Positions 34,398-43,718 of a stretch of DNA of 64,000 nucleotides are shown here, piece by piece. Origin of the DNA: Alkalimarinus sediminis (GTDB lineage: Bacteria > Pseudomonadota > Gammaproteobacteria > Pseudomonadales > Oleiphilaceae); assembly GCF_026427595.1 (NCBI RefSeq), contig NZ_CP101527.1, positions 3,343,001 to 3,407,000 on the forward strand, read 5' to 3'. A program made the translations under genes and the position numbers. Below the pieces are notes generated by a model. It was not told the DNA's origin, searched no databases, and saw nothing but the letters and a program-made list of their open reading frames with translations. The first letter of the stretch is position 1; every line of letters starts with the position of its first letter.

Positions 34398-35627
34398 ATG
34401 AGCACGCAACAGTTTGACTTAATCATTTTTGGCGCAACCAGCTTCGTTGGACAGCTGGTATGCCACTATTTAAACGATCAATATGGTGTAAATGGCAATA
34501 TAAAGTGGGCCATTGCAGGGCGATCACAGGCCAAACTGGAAACGCTTAAAAACAGTTTGGGGTCTAAAGCAAAAGAGCTAACACTGTTAACCGCAGACGC
34601 GGCAGACCAAACGGCTCTAACTAACTTATGCGAGCAAACCAAGGTCATAATCTCGACCGTTGGCCCCTATGCATTATATGGCGAACCGTTGATAAAAATA
34701 TGCGCAGACACTGGCACCGATTATTGCGACTTAACTGGCGAGGTACAATGGGTTAATCGTATGATCAGACGCTATGAACATAAAGCTCAGCAGACAGGCG
34801 CTAGAATCATACACTGCTGTGGCTTCGATTCCATACCATCGGATATGGGCGTTTATCATCTTCAGCAACATGCCATCAAACAATTTGGTGAACCTTGCAG
34901 CACGGTTAGAATGCGTGTAAAAGCCATGCGAGGTGCTGCTTCAGGCGGCACCATCGCGAGCATGATAAATATCACCAAAGAGGCGGCAAGAAGCAAAGAG
35001 CTTCGCAAAGAGTTGGCAAACCCTTACTCTATTTGCCCTCAACACCACGGTTTTACGGCTCGCCAAACCAACATTACTACACCGGAGCTGGACCCTGTTT
35101 CAGGCCAGTGGGCAGGACCATTTATCATGGCTGGCATCAACACCCGTGTAGTCCACCGAAGTAACGCACTTAGCAATAATGCCTATGGCACTCAGTTTAA
35201 ATACGATGAGTCGATGTTGATGGGCAAAGGCATTAAAGGGCGTCTGGCAGCCAGTGGCTTCGGGGTCGGGATCGGAGTGTTTCTGGCAGGCGCAGCTATT
35301 AAGCCCACTCGCTGGTTAATGGAGAACTATATGCTGCCTAAACCAGGCGAAGGGCCAAGCCCAAGCGCTCAAGAGAAAGGTTTTTATGATATTCGCTTTT
35401 TTGGCAAAACCGAAAAAGGCGAAACCATACAAACAAAAGTAACCGGTGACCGTGACCCAGGATACGGATCTACGTCAAAGATGCTGGCAGAGGCAGGCAT
35501 CAGCCTTGCCCATGATATTAGCAAAAGCGAAAAAACTGGAGGCTTTTGGACAACCGCCACCATCTTTGATCAACGTTTTATAGACCGCTTAGAGCAAAAG
35601 GCAGGGCTCACCTTCTCCACAATCTAA
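34398..35627 (+). CDS. Saccharopine-dehydrogenase-like (trans-acting enoyl reductase type) protein
   Basis: A 409-residue NAD(P)-binding protein. The Rossmann motif FGATSFVGQ is near residues 11-19, then the family-typical VGPYALYGEPLIKICADTGTDYCDLTGE and HCCGFDSIPSD. This family includes bacterial and eukaryotic saccharopine-dehydrogenase-like oxidoreductases and mycobacterial trans-acting enoyl reductases of lipid synthesis. A lysine pathway is not indicated by neighbours, so a lipid-related reduction is more likely. Start ATG 34398 is preceded by AAAGGG. Confidence 0.85.
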   Translation: MSTQQFDLIIFGATSFVGQLVCHYLNDQYGVNGNIKWAIAGRSQAKLETLKNSLGSKAKELTLLTADAADQTALTNLCEQTKVIISTVGPYALYGEPLIKICADTGTDYCDLTGEVQWVNRMIRRYEHKAQQTGARIIHCCGFDSIPSDMGVYHLQQHAIKQFGEPCSTVRMRVKAMRGAASGGTIASMINITKEAARSKELRKELANPYSICPQHHGFTARQTNITTPELDPVSGQWAGPFIMAGINTRVVHRSNALSNNAYGTQFKYDESMLMGKGIKGRLAASGFGVGIGVFLAGAAIKPTRWLMENYMLPKPGEGPSPSAQEKGFYDIRFFGKTEKGETIQTKVTGDRDPGYGSTSKMLAEAGISLAHDISKSEKTGGFWTTATIFDQRFIDRLEQKAGLTFSTI

Positions 35628-35650
35628 CAGATGACATCAAGTTAATTGTC

Positions 35651-35689
35651 CAATGGTGGCGGTAGGTCATAGAACGACCGTCACCATTG
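35651..35689 (+). terminator. Hairpin after the saccharopine-dehydrogenase-like gene
   Basis: CAATGGTG (35651-35658) pairs with CACCATTG (35682-35689), with an inner GGTC/GACC stem. There is no T-run. The stretch from here to 35992 holds no gene I can support. Confidence 0.45.
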
Positions 35690-35992
35690 CTCAATTATTG
35701 AGCATTCCTCGCCATAGTGCACCATATATAAGCAGACATATTTATTCTCTTTTTCTCCTCATCATTACAGCAAAAGATGATAAAACTCGCTACTCTATTG
35801 ATTTTAAATAACATTTAAAATTACATACAAAATACCTATAAAGTGGTATGAGTCATGCAGTAGCTATTATGTCAGAAACATTGGCGTGGGAGCTTTCAAA
35901 AACCTAATCGTAGTCAAAGCCTCTCCACTCAATGATTCTTGCCTAATATTATTTTTACCTATGAGTAATTTTTAATAATCGGAGAGATGACT

Positions 35993-36103
35993 ATGAAACG
36001 TGTAAAAGAAGGTAACTTGTTATTCACCCTAACCCACCCTTCTGAGGCAACCTACATGAAAGAAATGGAGGCCTATTTCGACTCAATGTATTTTGCCAAC
36101 TAA
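35993..36103 (+). CDS. Putative 36-residue small protein
   Basis: ATG at 35993 is preceded by GGAGAG with a 6-base gap, a strong ribosome site. The frame runs 36 codons to TAA at 36101. The peptide is soluble and begins MKRVKEGNLLFTLTHPSEA, ending in an acidic/aromatic segment. I do not recognise it. It lies alone in a 745-bp gap between two genes, with an intrinsic terminator 140 bases downstream on the same strand, which supports a real transcript. Confidence 0.5.
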   Translation: MKRVKEGNLLFTLTHPSEATYMKEMEAYFDSMYFAN

Positions 36104-36241
36104 GCAGGGCAGTTAAAGGCATTCATAAACTTATTAATGCCTTATTTGATGACCCCCCTCAACTTTAAGGAAAGCACCGACTAGGAAGTCAAAACGGAAG
36201 CAAGATCGTTCGCCAAGGATGGCACTTACTACTCTTCAGCT

Positions 36242-36267
36242 AGCAGTGCCTCGCGCTGCTTTTTTTT
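36242..36267 (+). terminator. Intrinsic terminator
   Basis: AGCAGTGC, a 3-base loop and GCGCTGCT form an 8-bp stem with one G-T pair, immediately followed by seven or more T. It ends transcription coming from the 36-residue gene or a non-coding RNA upstream and insulates yebG. Confidence 0.75.
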
Positions 36268-36310
36268 ATACTTTAACAGGGTTCGTGGAACCGAGCTGCC
36301 TATTAAACAG

Positions 36311-36339
36311 TTGATATAATCGAAAACTGAAGCTACTAT
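36311..36339 (+). promoter_or_regulatory. Sigma-70 promoter of yebG
   Basis: TTGATA (36311-36316), a 17-bp spacer and TACTAT (36334-36339). The LexA box starts 4 bp downstream of the -10. Confidence 0.65.
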
Positions 36340-36342
36340 TAA

Positions 36343-36358
36343 CTGATTATTTATACAG
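36343..36358. promoter_or_regulatory. LexA (SOS) box of yebG
   Basis: CTGATTATTTATACAG keeps the CTG-N10-CAG frame and is one base from CTGT-N8-ACAG, with an AT-rich centre as in strong LexA sites. It lies between the -10 box and the start codon. Confidence 0.75.
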
Positions 36359-36373
36359 TACCGGAGCAAATAA

Positions 36374-36670
36374 ATGGCGGTAACCACGTTATATATGTCT
36401 GATCGAGACCCTGAAAAACGCACCTTCACCGATAAAAAAGAAGCTGACGCATTAGATAAAAAACTCGAGTTTGCAGAGAACCTGCGTGTTTTTCTAGAAA
36501 CTCGCATTGTCGGCTTAGATGAAGAAAAAGCTGAAGAGATTGGCTTGCTAATCGCAGATTATAAAGATGAAATGATTACCGCCCTCAAAGGAAAGCCTGA
36601 AGTTTTAACAAACATCGGCAAAGAGAGTGATAACGTTAAGTCAATTGACGCTGTTAAGAACGCCAGCTAA
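36374..36670 (+). CDS. yebG: YebG family DNA-damage-inducible protein
   Basis: A 98-residue acidic protein. It has the YebG pattern: an N-terminal strand (MAVTTLYMSDRDPEKRTF), then TDKKEADALDKKLEFAENL and a second helix. E. coli YebG is an SOS-regulated protein of unknown biochemical role. A LexA box overlaps the promoter here, matching the known control. GGAG precedes the ATG. A hairpin with CACCTC/GAGGTG arms follows at about 36682-36710. Confidence 0.88.
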   Translation: MAVTTLYMSDRDPEKRTFTDKKEADALDKKLEFAENLRVFLETRIVGLDEEKAEEIGLLIADYKDEMITALKGKPEVLTNIGKESDNVKSIDAVKNAS

Positions 36671-36732
36671 ACCCAATTGCTCCACCTCTATTCTCACATG
36701 AATGGAGGTGTTGGCCTAGGCGAGTTTATTAT

Positions 36733-37548
36733 CTAACCGTATAGCTGTTTTTTCTTAAAGTGCTCATCTTGATTATCGAGCTTATCCCAATCTTTCATCA
36801 GTAAGACATTTTCATCAGATACCCCAACCTCTTGAGCGGGACTCTCGTCAACGTCATTACTTTTACTGGGTTCTTGCGCATCTAACCGCTGCTGGTTTTG
36901 CTCAATAAGCGCCAAGCACTCTTTAACACCTATTTCGGCCTTTTCATACTCAAGGTGCTTATTAAACTCATTCATCTCATTATTGAAGTGATGGATCGCA
37001 AGCCGGTACTCTCCTGCTTTTGAGGCATTTTCACCCTGAGTACGATAAAAGTCTGTTAAACACTGCACCGCAAACCAGTTGACTTGATTAATCACACTGT
37101 TTGCAACATCTTGCCCAATAGCATTAACCCGCGCCTGAATCTCAACAAAGCGACTAAATTCAGATAAGTGAATCTGTGCATCTCGCGCATCAATAGCGGT
37201 ATTAACCTGTGAGGGGGCGGGCCTGATAAAATTCTTTTGTAGTTCATCTAACATGGTTTGGTTGCGCAACATTTTAGACGAGACTAATTGACTACCCGGA
37301 ATCTCTTTTTTTAACTTATTCAAGAAACAGATCGCGCGCTCTAACAATAGTAGCTTAGACTCACGGGTTAAATACTGGTTTGGGATCTGGTGCAAAAACC
37401 GTTGTGTCAGCCGATAAGCATGTGTCAATTGAGCCACACGACGCATTTTTTCTATTTGCGCATCTTGATAGCGTTTATATAGATGCAGCGCAACAGGGGC
37501 GACCACGCAAAAGAGCAGTAAAATTCCACCAACAATTAGAGTAGACAT
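36733..37548 (-). CDS. Single-pass membrane protein of unknown function
   Basis: Not recognised as a named family. A 271-residue protein with one N-terminal membrane helix (residues about 3-23). A long helical, probably cytoplasmic region follows (RVAQLTHAYRLTQRFLHQIP), with a possible TPR-like pair of helices near 170-220 and a disordered acidic linker (about 222-245). It is convergent with yebG and divergent from the phosphoesterase gene. The only hint at a role is the helical, interaction-type structure. Confidence 0.7.
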   Translation of the reverse strand: MSTLIVGGILLLFCVVAPVALHLYKRYQDAQIEKMRRVAQLTHAYRLTQRFLHQIPNQYLTRESKLLLLERAICFLNKLKKEIPGSQLVSSKMLRNQTMLDELQKNFIRPAPSQVNTAIDARDAQIHLSEFSRFVEIQARVNAIGQDVANSVINQVNWFAVQCLTDFYRTQGENASKAGEYRLAIHHFNNEMNEFNKHLEYEKAEIGVKECLALIEQNQQRLDAQEPSKSNDVDESPAQEVGVSDENVLLMKDWDKLDNQDEHFKKKQLYG

Positions 37549-37690
37549 AAATACAACAGCAAGCCTCTATTCGAGTAGATATTAAAAAGTATCAACTTAA
37601 TGACAGCTTAACCTAAAAAAATTTCCCATCTACACTAAAACCGCTACAGTTTGTCACCGTTTGTTATTAAGCCTCCTGTTCATAATCTAT

Positions 37691-37722
37691 ACTATTAACA
37701 GACTATACTATTAACAGACTAT
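37691..37722. repeat. 16-bp direct repeat, two copies
   Basis: ACTATTAACAGACTAT occurs twice in tandem without a gap in the leader region of the metallophosphoesterase gene. Confidence 0.85.
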
Positions 37723-37791
37723 CCTAATCAGGTGCAAGCAGGCGCCCTTCATTCAAACAAACAAGGTGGTAATACCCACAACACTGACACA

Positions 37792-38727
37792 ATGAATGGT
37801 CAATTATTGAAGCAGCTAGAAGAGCGTATGGGGCCTAAACACGCCAAGCAACGACTCGATATTGAAAAGGCGCATACCGCACAGGTATTTGGCCAAGGCC
37901 GTAATTTTTTTCATATTGAAAACTGGTACTCGGTGCACTCGCTTATTCGCAATGCGCTCCGATTGTGTTTTATGCATAAAAAAGGGCAACAGAACGCGCG
38001 CAATATCCGGATAATCAACAACACCATTCAGCTACCTAATCTGCACCAAGATTTCGACGGTTTTACTATTCTTCATTTAAGTGACCTCCATGTTGATATG
38101 GATGAGCAGGCAACACTGGCGCTTATCCAAAGAATACGAGAGGTAGATTACGATATATGCGTCATGACCGGCGATTATCGCGCCCGTACCTTTGGTGATA
38201 TCGAAGCCTCTATTGCTGCCATGCAGAAAGTCAGAGTTCACCTAAAACAAGAGACTTATGCTGTTTTAGGCAACCATGACAGCATTCTTATGGTACCTGC
38301 ACTAGAAGAGATGGGCATAACACTGTTACTCAATGAGTGGGTACATATCAAACAGGGCGACGGTGAAATTTACTTAGCAGGGGTAGATGACGCTCACTAT
38401 TTTCAGGTGGATGATATCGTAAAAGCCAGTAGAGAGATCTCGCCTACCATACCAAGCATTTTGTTATCGCACACACCCGCTATATATCAGCAAGCTGCAG
38501 ATGCAGGTTTTGATATTGTCTTGTCTGGCCATACTCATGGAGGGCAAATATGTCTTCCGGGTGGCATTCCGATCACCCTTGACTCAGACTGTCCACGCTT
38601 TGTTGGCAAAGGCCCATGGCGCTATAACAATACCCAAGGGTACACTTCAGTGGGTGCGGGCACGTCTATCGTGAATGTTAGAATAAACTGCCCACCTGAA
38701 ATAACACTTCATAGATTAACGAAATAA
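37792..38727 (+). CDS. Calcineurin-like metallophosphoesterase (YkuE/YaeI-like)
   Basis: A 311-residue enzyme. The metallophosphoesterase motifs are in order: LSDLHVDM, MTGDYRART, LGNHDS, LLSHTP and SGHTHGGQI. This is the dimetal active site of the YkuE/YaeI group, several of which hydrolyse lipid-linked phosphates. The start is uncertain: ATG 37792 gives the best match to the helical N-terminus (LLKQLEERMGPKHAKQRLD), a GTG at 37732 is possible, and an ATG at 37828 has a better ribosome site. Monocistronic. Confidence 0.85.
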   Translation: MNGQLLKQLEERMGPKHAKQRLDIEKAHTAQVFGQGRNFFHIENWYSVHSLIRNALRLCFMHKKGQQNARNIRIINNTIQLPNLHQDFDGFTILHLSDLHVDMDEQATLALIQRIREVDYDICVMTGDYRARTFGDIEASIAAMQKVRVHLKQETYAVLGNHDSILMVPALEEMGITLLLNEWVHIKQGDGEIYLAGVDDAHYFQVDDIVKASREISPTIPSILLSHTPAIYQQAADAGFDIVLSGHTHGGQICLPGGIPITLDSDCPRFVGKGPWRYNNTQGYTSVGAGTSIVNVRINCPPEITLHRLTK

Positions 38728-38778
38728 CTCTATCTCAACCCATTCAAACGCTAGCCACTAATGAGATAAACTCATTTA

Positions 38779-39261
38779 TCAGTGGGGGTTCTTGCGTATC
38801 CCTAAACGATAAAGTACGGGTGACCCCAAGACATTAAGTAGAAAAAAGGTGAGCGTCACCAATAGCGTCGTTGTAGCACCGTAGCCCATATAACAAGCAA
38901 AAACAGTTAGCGGGAGAAGAGCTTCCGGGATCTGATCAACACCAAACGCCCTACTGCTGCTTGGTAGTTTCATTCTTCGTTTAACTAAGCTAGAAGCCAA
39001 ATCACCAACTAGCGAAAGTAATCCAAATAACAATCCGAAAAGAAACGTAAAGCCGATAAGCCAAGCTACAAGTGCGGCTATCATTATACCGCCCAACATG
39101 CCTCGCCATGTTTTAGTTTCACCAAATAGCCGTCCACCATCAGACAGTGTAAAACCGCTATCAATCGGCCAGGCATAACGATCTTTAAAATATCGCTGCA
39201 GAATAACTGGAGTGCCGTTGGCCGAAATTAAAATGAGTAACAACTTCAACTCTAACACCAC
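38779..39261 (-). CDS. CDP-archaeol synthase family (CarS/DUF46) membrane protein
   Basis: A 160-residue membrane protein starting at GTG (39261) with GAGGG upstream. Conserved family features are visible: the early NGTPVILQRYF and PIDSG segments, DGGRLFGETKTWRG, the GDLASSLVKRRMKLPSSSRA catalytic-type segment and DQIPEAL. The archaeal enzyme transfers CMP to archaetidic-acid precursors; bacterial members are shorter and their lipid substrate is unknown. A cytidylyltransferase role in an unusual phospholipid is possible. It is followed upstream by the 92-residue gene, probably in one operon. Confidence 0.78.
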   Translation of the reverse strand: MVLELKLLLILISANGTPVILQRYFKDRYAWPIDSGFTLSDGGRLFGETKTWRGMLGGIMIAALVAWLIGFTFLFGLLFGLLSLVGDLASSLVKRRMKLPSSSRAFGVDQIPEALLPLTVFACYMGYGATTTLLVTLTFFLLNVLGSPVLYRLGIRKNPH

Positions 39262-39290
39262 ATAGCCCTCAACGAGCCTGCTAGCCCAAC

Positions 39291-39569
39291 TTAACTTTCG
39301 CTGCGAAGCTTCACATGATCATAAATGGCGGTCACATTCTCAAACCGCAGAATTAACGTATGAACAGCATTGGTATAAGTATCATGCAGGTGGAATTTAA
39401 AACGAGATTGATCTTGCCCCATCAAGTACTCATCATACTCTCGACTTAACGCTCTAACATCGCCGCTACTTTCTTTGCTCCAAGCGGCATTAAAAGGGCC
39501 TAGTACAGCGCCCCCTTTAAGGCAGATCGTCACTTCATGATTAGTTAATGCATCTTCGGACAGCTGCAT
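39291..39569 (-). CDS. Small soluble protein of unknown function
   Basis: Not recognised. A 92-residue protein rich in predicted beta strands (EVTICLKGGAVLGPF, LILRFENVTAIYDHV) with no signal or membrane segment. GGAGG six bases before the ATG shows it is expressed. It lies 29 bp upstream of the CDP-archaeol-synthase-like gene on the same strand and probably shares its transcript. Confidence 0.65.
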   Translation of the reverse strand: MQLSEDALTNHEVTICLKGGAVLGPFNAAWSKESSGDVRALSREYDEYLMGQDQSRFKFHLHDTYTNAVHTLILRFENVTAIYDHVKLRSES

Positions 39570-39676
39570 AGTAGCCTCCTAGCCCATCTCACTGTGTGCA
39601 TAAGTGCTTTTTAAAGTGTAGTTCAAGGCTAGGGATATAGGCTATAAAGAGCAGAAAGAAAGTCAGAAAAATAACT

Positions 39677-39709
39677 CAGTCAAAACAGTCAAAACAGTCA
39701 AAACAGTCA
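39677..39709. repeat. 9-bp tandem repeat, nearly four copies
   Basis: CAGTCAAAA repeats at 39677, 39686 and 39695 with a partial copy at 39704, in the gap between the solute-binding protein gene and the 92-residue gene. Confidence 0.85.
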
Positions 39710-39716
39710 TGATCAG

Positions 39717-40484
39717 CTAATCGTGTTCATTATGCGCTGCAATAATGCTAGCCAACGAGCCATCTTTATTCATCACTGCAATTTGCTCGTTGAAGGTTTT
39801 TATAATCCGGTTACCATTTTCATTGTATAGACTCACGGTAATATGCAGTCCCTTTTCTGAGAGAGGTGTTGGCAACACTTCAATCTCTTTTAGCTTGCTA
39901 GGCATATAGCTATGGAGTTCATGTTTTATCACTCTGTAATCACCCAATGCCAGGTCAGCGCGCCCTTCTAACAATGCAAGTAGTGACTGAATAACATGGT
40001 TGCTTTTAACCTGATAGACACCGGGAGTTGACTCAAACTCATCGCCATAAGCATAATTATTCACAGTAGCAATCATCAATCCTTCAAGGTCAGATAGCTT
40101 CTGGTATGTTACCCGACTGCCTTTGCGCTTAACGAAGTTAAGCCGGCTCGTCATAAAGGCGTCGCTATAGTTATGGAATCTCGCCCGCTCATCGGAGTAC
40201 CAATACCCCAAAATAACGTCATATACACCGGCTTCAACCCCTTCTCTAACCTCTTCCCATGATGGCAACAGCACTACTTTTGTATCCACGCCGGCCTGTT
40301 CAAAAGCACGGGTGACAATATCAACCGCCAACCCCTGATTAGGAAGGTCTCGCCCGATATAAGGAGGCCAGCTTGCGGTGGCGAGCTTTAACGGCTCTGC
40401 CGAGGCAGGCGGCGCAGCCATCAGACACACCAATACCAACCACGACGGTAACAAACGGTTTTTAATCTTTTTAAACACTCGCAT
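39717..40484 (-). CDS. Periplasmic solute-binding protein (SBP_bac_3 type)
   Basis: A 255-residue protein with a signal peptide (ending PASA near residue 29) and the family 3 polar amino-acid-binding fold. The start of the mature part reads LKLATASWPPYIGRDLPNQG and a hinge-region EGRADLALGDY follows. No permease or ATPase is adjacent, so it is an orphan binding protein, possibly a sensor component. AAGGGAAG precedes the ATG. Confidence 0.82.
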   Translation of the reverse strand: MRVFKKIKNRLLPSWLVLVCLMAAPPASAEPLKLATASWPPYIGRDLPNQGLAVDIVTRAFEQAGVDTKVVLLPSWEEVREGVEAGVYDVILGYWYSDERARFHNYSDAFMTSRLNFVKRKGSRVTYQKLSDLEGLMIATVNNYAYGDEFESTPGVYQVKSNHVIQSLLALLEGRADLALGDYRVIKHELHSYMPSKLKEIEVLPTPLSEKGLHITVSLYNENGNRIIKTFNEQIAVMNKDGSLASIIAAHNEHD

Positions 40485-40546
40485 TTAACTTCCCTTCTGA
40501 ATATGTCCTAATAACTTTTACGCTACATTGCCAAATAGTGATTGTT

Positions 40547-42100
40547 TTATTTTTGTTGTTGGTACTGCGTAGAGGAGCGACTGCTTTCACTCGCGGGAGA
40601 AAAGTCAAAACGATGACTTTCAATATGATCAACACAACGGGTTACCACTTTGTTTGGGTCGGGGAATAACTTTGCATCAGCAATTAAGCCAAACTGAACC
40701 TGACCAGCATAACTAATAATACTCAACCCTAAGCCTACACCACCGGTTTGAGGCACCCAAAACATCTGCTCTTTTATTTTGGCTCCGGCAAAATACCGGT
40801 GCTCTTGAGATCCCGGCACGTTAGACATTACCGCACTGGTTTTTTTGGCAAAAACATCCATTAGGGGCTTTTGAACCTGCTTGGGCATCAATCCTGCGGC
40901 GAACAGGAGGCCAAATGAAACACCTGGCTGAAATGACTTTTTCAACGCAATCATGTCATGTTTAAGTTTATAAACTCGCTCAATCGGATTAGCTATTCCA
41001 ACAGGAAGCGGAACAAACACCGTCCCAAAATAGTTGCCTAATGCTTTAGGACTTTCATCATCTCCTGCTGGTCTAATATTGACCGGAACAGTAACATGAA
41101 TAGTATGCCCTTCAACATTGTCGCCTGCTTCTTGCATTCTCTCCCGCAATGCGCCTGCGACACATGACATCAGCAGGTCATTGACCTTGCAACCCAATCC
41201 ATGTGCAATCTCTTTAATATAGGTAAGTGAAACCGGCTCGGACCAAGCACATTTTTTACGAGCCCCCAATTTACCTTTTAATGAGGTTTCGGGGTCCGGA
41301 GGTAGAAGAACCAACTTACCTACCTCTGATGCAACCTTTAAGCAGTCATTGGCATAAGTCTTGACCAATTCAGGGTCTCTTAATAGATGCACACCCTCTT
41401 CTGAAGCCTTCAACCCCGCACGAGAGTACTTTTCAACCCAACTCACCGCGTTATCGATAAACTGTTGATATAGAGGCCAAGGATATAGCTCATCGGGGCC
41501 TGGAGAGTGCTGAGAGTTAGTGCTGCCTGCTTTACTGTGTTGATGCTCAGAGCCGGAGCTAGAAACATTTTTAAACGAGGTATCAACAGCACTACTATCA
41601 TCAAGGTTCGAGTCGCCGCCGGTAAATGCTTTAATATTAGGGCTACTATCAGTGATAGAGTTAAAAACCGAGACTAGGGAGATACCATCAGCGTAACAAT
41701 GATGCACTCTAAGGATGACCGCAACGCCATCTTGATAATTCTCAACGAACTGTATCTGCCATAGTGGTTTAGCAGGATCAAATGTGACACTTAGCTGATC
41801 AGCTAAATAAGCCTGCAATGACGCTTTATCTGCACGTCCCGTTAGAGCCACTTTGTGAACATGGTTATCGAGGTCAAAATAAGGGTCAACCTCCCAGAAG
41901 TATTGGCCAGAGTGACACACGGGGCGCTTGGTAAATCGGCTAAAGGTGAGAAATCGATGTCGAACCGTTGTTTTGAATGCCTCAAAGTCAATGGAGTCGA
42001 TAATCAACATCGAGTTAATAATCATTAAGTTGGTCGGGGTATCCATCCTCAACCAAGCGATATCGACGCCGCTTATCGGTTCGCCAGCTTCAGTGCTCAT
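40547..42100 (-). CDS. Wax-ester synthase / diacylglycerol acyltransferase (WS/DGAT)
   Basis: A 517-residue enzyme with the catalytic HHxxxDG motif at residues 133-139 (HHCYADG). Family blocks NVPGSQ and the PLW start region (PAKPLWQIQF) are present. It esterifies fatty alcohols or diacylglycerols with acyl-CoA to make wax esters or triacylglycerols, stored in cytoplasmic inclusions. A Ser/Asp-rich insert (about 155-195) separates the N-terminal domain from the rest. Nearby acyl-CoA synthetase, crotonase and PHA-granule-type genes support a lipid-storage locus. Confidence 0.92.
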   Translation of the reverse strand: MSTEAGEPISGVDIAWLRMDTPTNLMIINSMLIIDSIDFEAFKTTVRHRFLTFSRFTKRPVCHSGQYFWEVDPYFDLDNHVHKVALTGRADKASLQAYLADQLSVTFDPAKPLWQIQFVENYQDGVAVILRVHHCYADGISLVSVFNSITDSSPNIKAFTGGDSNLDDSSAVDTSFKNVSSSGSEHQHSKAGSTNSQHSPGPDELYPWPLYQQFIDNAVSWVEKYSRAGLKASEEGVHLLRDPELVKTYANDCLKVASEVGKLVLLPPDPETSLKGKLGARKKCAWSEPVSLTYIKEIAHGLGCKVNDLLMSCVAGALRERMQEAGDNVEGHTIHVTVPVNIRPAGDDESPKALGNYFGTVFVPLPVGIANPIERVYKLKHDMIALKKSFQPGVSFGLLFAAGLMPKQVQKPLMDVFAKKTSAVMSNVPGSQEHRYFAGAKIKEQMFWVPQTGGVGLGLSIISYAGQVQFGLIADAKLFPDPNKVVTRCVDHIESHRFDFSPASESSRSSTQYQQQK

Positions 42101-42431
42101 CCCGATCTCCTTGTTATTATTGGTTATATTGATAACCGACTCCCCTCACGAATATAGAGTCCGCCGTATCGTTCTATGCTTGGTCTTGCAATATGAACCT
42201 AAGCCATCAACAGTTCAAGCCCCTCAAAAGTTGTAAACAGCGTCATCTTTTTTTGTAACAAAAAATAACACAATCGTGCAAATTCATACCCTATAATCAA
42301 TTCATAGTGTTAGGGCACTATCTTAACAAATATGCTCAAATACATAAGAAACACTGATGTGTGAGTATCACATAGTCGCGTTAAAAAAGCTGTCTATATA
42401 CTAAAGTAGTATAGAATAAGGTGGCTTCGTT

Positions 42432-42461
42432 TTGACAATATTATTAGAATGTATCGATAAT
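42432..42461 (+). promoter_or_regulatory. Sigma-70-like promoter upstream of the alpha/beta-hydrolase
   Basis: TTGACA (42432-42437), an 18-bp spacer and GATAAT (42456-42461). It lies 137 bp before the chosen start codon in the 498-bp gap divergent from the wax-ester synthase. The rest of that gap shows no gene. Confidence 0.55.
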
Positions 42462-42598
42462 GAGGTATAAACTAACCTCTTAGTGATACTCGACCAACAA
42501 TAATAAAAACGTAACAGTTCGATCAAAGCCGAGTGGCTAGTATACGCATCACAGTGACAGCGATGCCGAATCTGTTACCCATATTGGGGGAGAAGCTT

Positions 42599-43531
42599 AT
42601 GAAGGCCATTCATGCCCGAAAGCTAATAAAGCCAATCGATCAAACCTTTACTGAGATGTTTTCAGGTAAAGTATATAAGGTTGGCAAAGGTGCTGTATCC
42701 ATTCGCAACCACAGCGGTAAAGCGACCAATACCGTCATTGGGGTTCATGGGTTTCTTGAAAACCACTGTTATTTCACTCAATCCTACCAAGAGGCAACTA
42801 CAGAGCTTATTTTGCTCACTTGTAGCAACTACCACGTCCCCGTAAGCGGCCCATCTCCTGAGCCTGCAGCCTGGGAAACTCCTATTAAGGCGCTTGAAGG
42901 TACGATTGAATACGATGCCTGCATCTTAAATCAGGCAATGGAAAACCTTCCTAGCACTGAGAATATCCGGGTTCATGGTCACTCTCGTGGCGGAGCGGTG
43001 GTATTAGAAGCCATCAAGCAGCGTCCAGAGCTTTACACCAACGCCGATGTTATTTTAGAGGCATCCGTATTACCGCAGGGGCAACTCCACCCACTAGTTA
43101 CCGCATTACTAGAGCCTGTGAGCCATGGAATGTGGCCTTGGGTTATCCGTTTTATCAATAGCACTCCTAGCTCATCTTATGGTCAGAGCTTTTTTGGAAA
43201 GATGAACGCGCGTAAAAAGCAGCTACTCAATAAGCTGTTTACGGCCACTAAAGACCAGTTAACGATTGTGCGTAACATTGAAAACATTATGAGTTGGATG
43301 GAAAAAACCTCATTCGACGTATATGACAATATTAACCATGGTACCTTTCTAATTCCAAAGGTAGACAGAATTCTCGACCGCTCAGCGATGCTTGCCAGCG
43401 CTGAAAACAGCCCTAACTCTGTTAGAATCGTTGAGACCCAGGCGCCTAGCCATTTTATTACTCTCGATAGTTTAGAGTGGTTACCTTCTCTCGACATGGT
43501 TTCAGAAACACAATTACAGGCTACGCAATAG
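42599..43531 (+). CDS. Alpha/beta-hydrolase
   Basis: A 310-residue hydrolase. The oxyanion-region motif GVHGFLENHCYF is followed by the nucleophile elbow GHSRGG near residue 125, and a C-terminal His occurs in APSHFITLDS, a plausible triad. No signal peptide. The ATG at 42599 has GGGGGAG seven bases upstream; codons at 42533 or 42563 lack a site. It faces the wax-ester synthase across a long control region, so an esterase or lipase acting on storage lipid is plausible. Substrate unknown. Confidence 0.8.
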   Translation: MKAIHARKLIKPIDQTFTEMFSGKVYKVGKGAVSIRNHSGKATNTVIGVHGFLENHCYFTQSYQEATTELILLTCSNYHVPVSGPSPEPAAWETPIKALEGTIEYDACILNQAMENLPSTENIRVHGHSRGGAVVLEAIKQRPELYTNADVILEASVLPQGQLHPLVTALLEPVSHGMWPWVIRFINSTPSSSYGQSFFGKMNARKKQLLNKLFTATKDQLTIVRNIENIMSWMEKTSFDVYDNINHGTFLIPKVDRILDRSAMLASAENSPNSVRIVETQAPSHFITLDSLEWLPSLDMVSETQLQATQ

Positions 43532-43718
43532 TAACCCTGAAGCACGTGTGAGCAGCCTGTCGGTTACTCGCACCGCCCTCTCTTAGTGACCTCTGCTCGC
43601 AATCTGCTCAGTGTAAAAAATATAACGCTACACTCTGCTGAAAAATAGATCATTGATGTAGAATACCCCTCGATATATCACTCTACGAAAATGACGAACG
43701 GCAGATTAAGGAAACTAA

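Noticed and set aside
36229-36507. 92-codon frame antisense to yebG
   Set aside because: It covers the LexA box, promoter and yebG itself, and lacks a plausible start.
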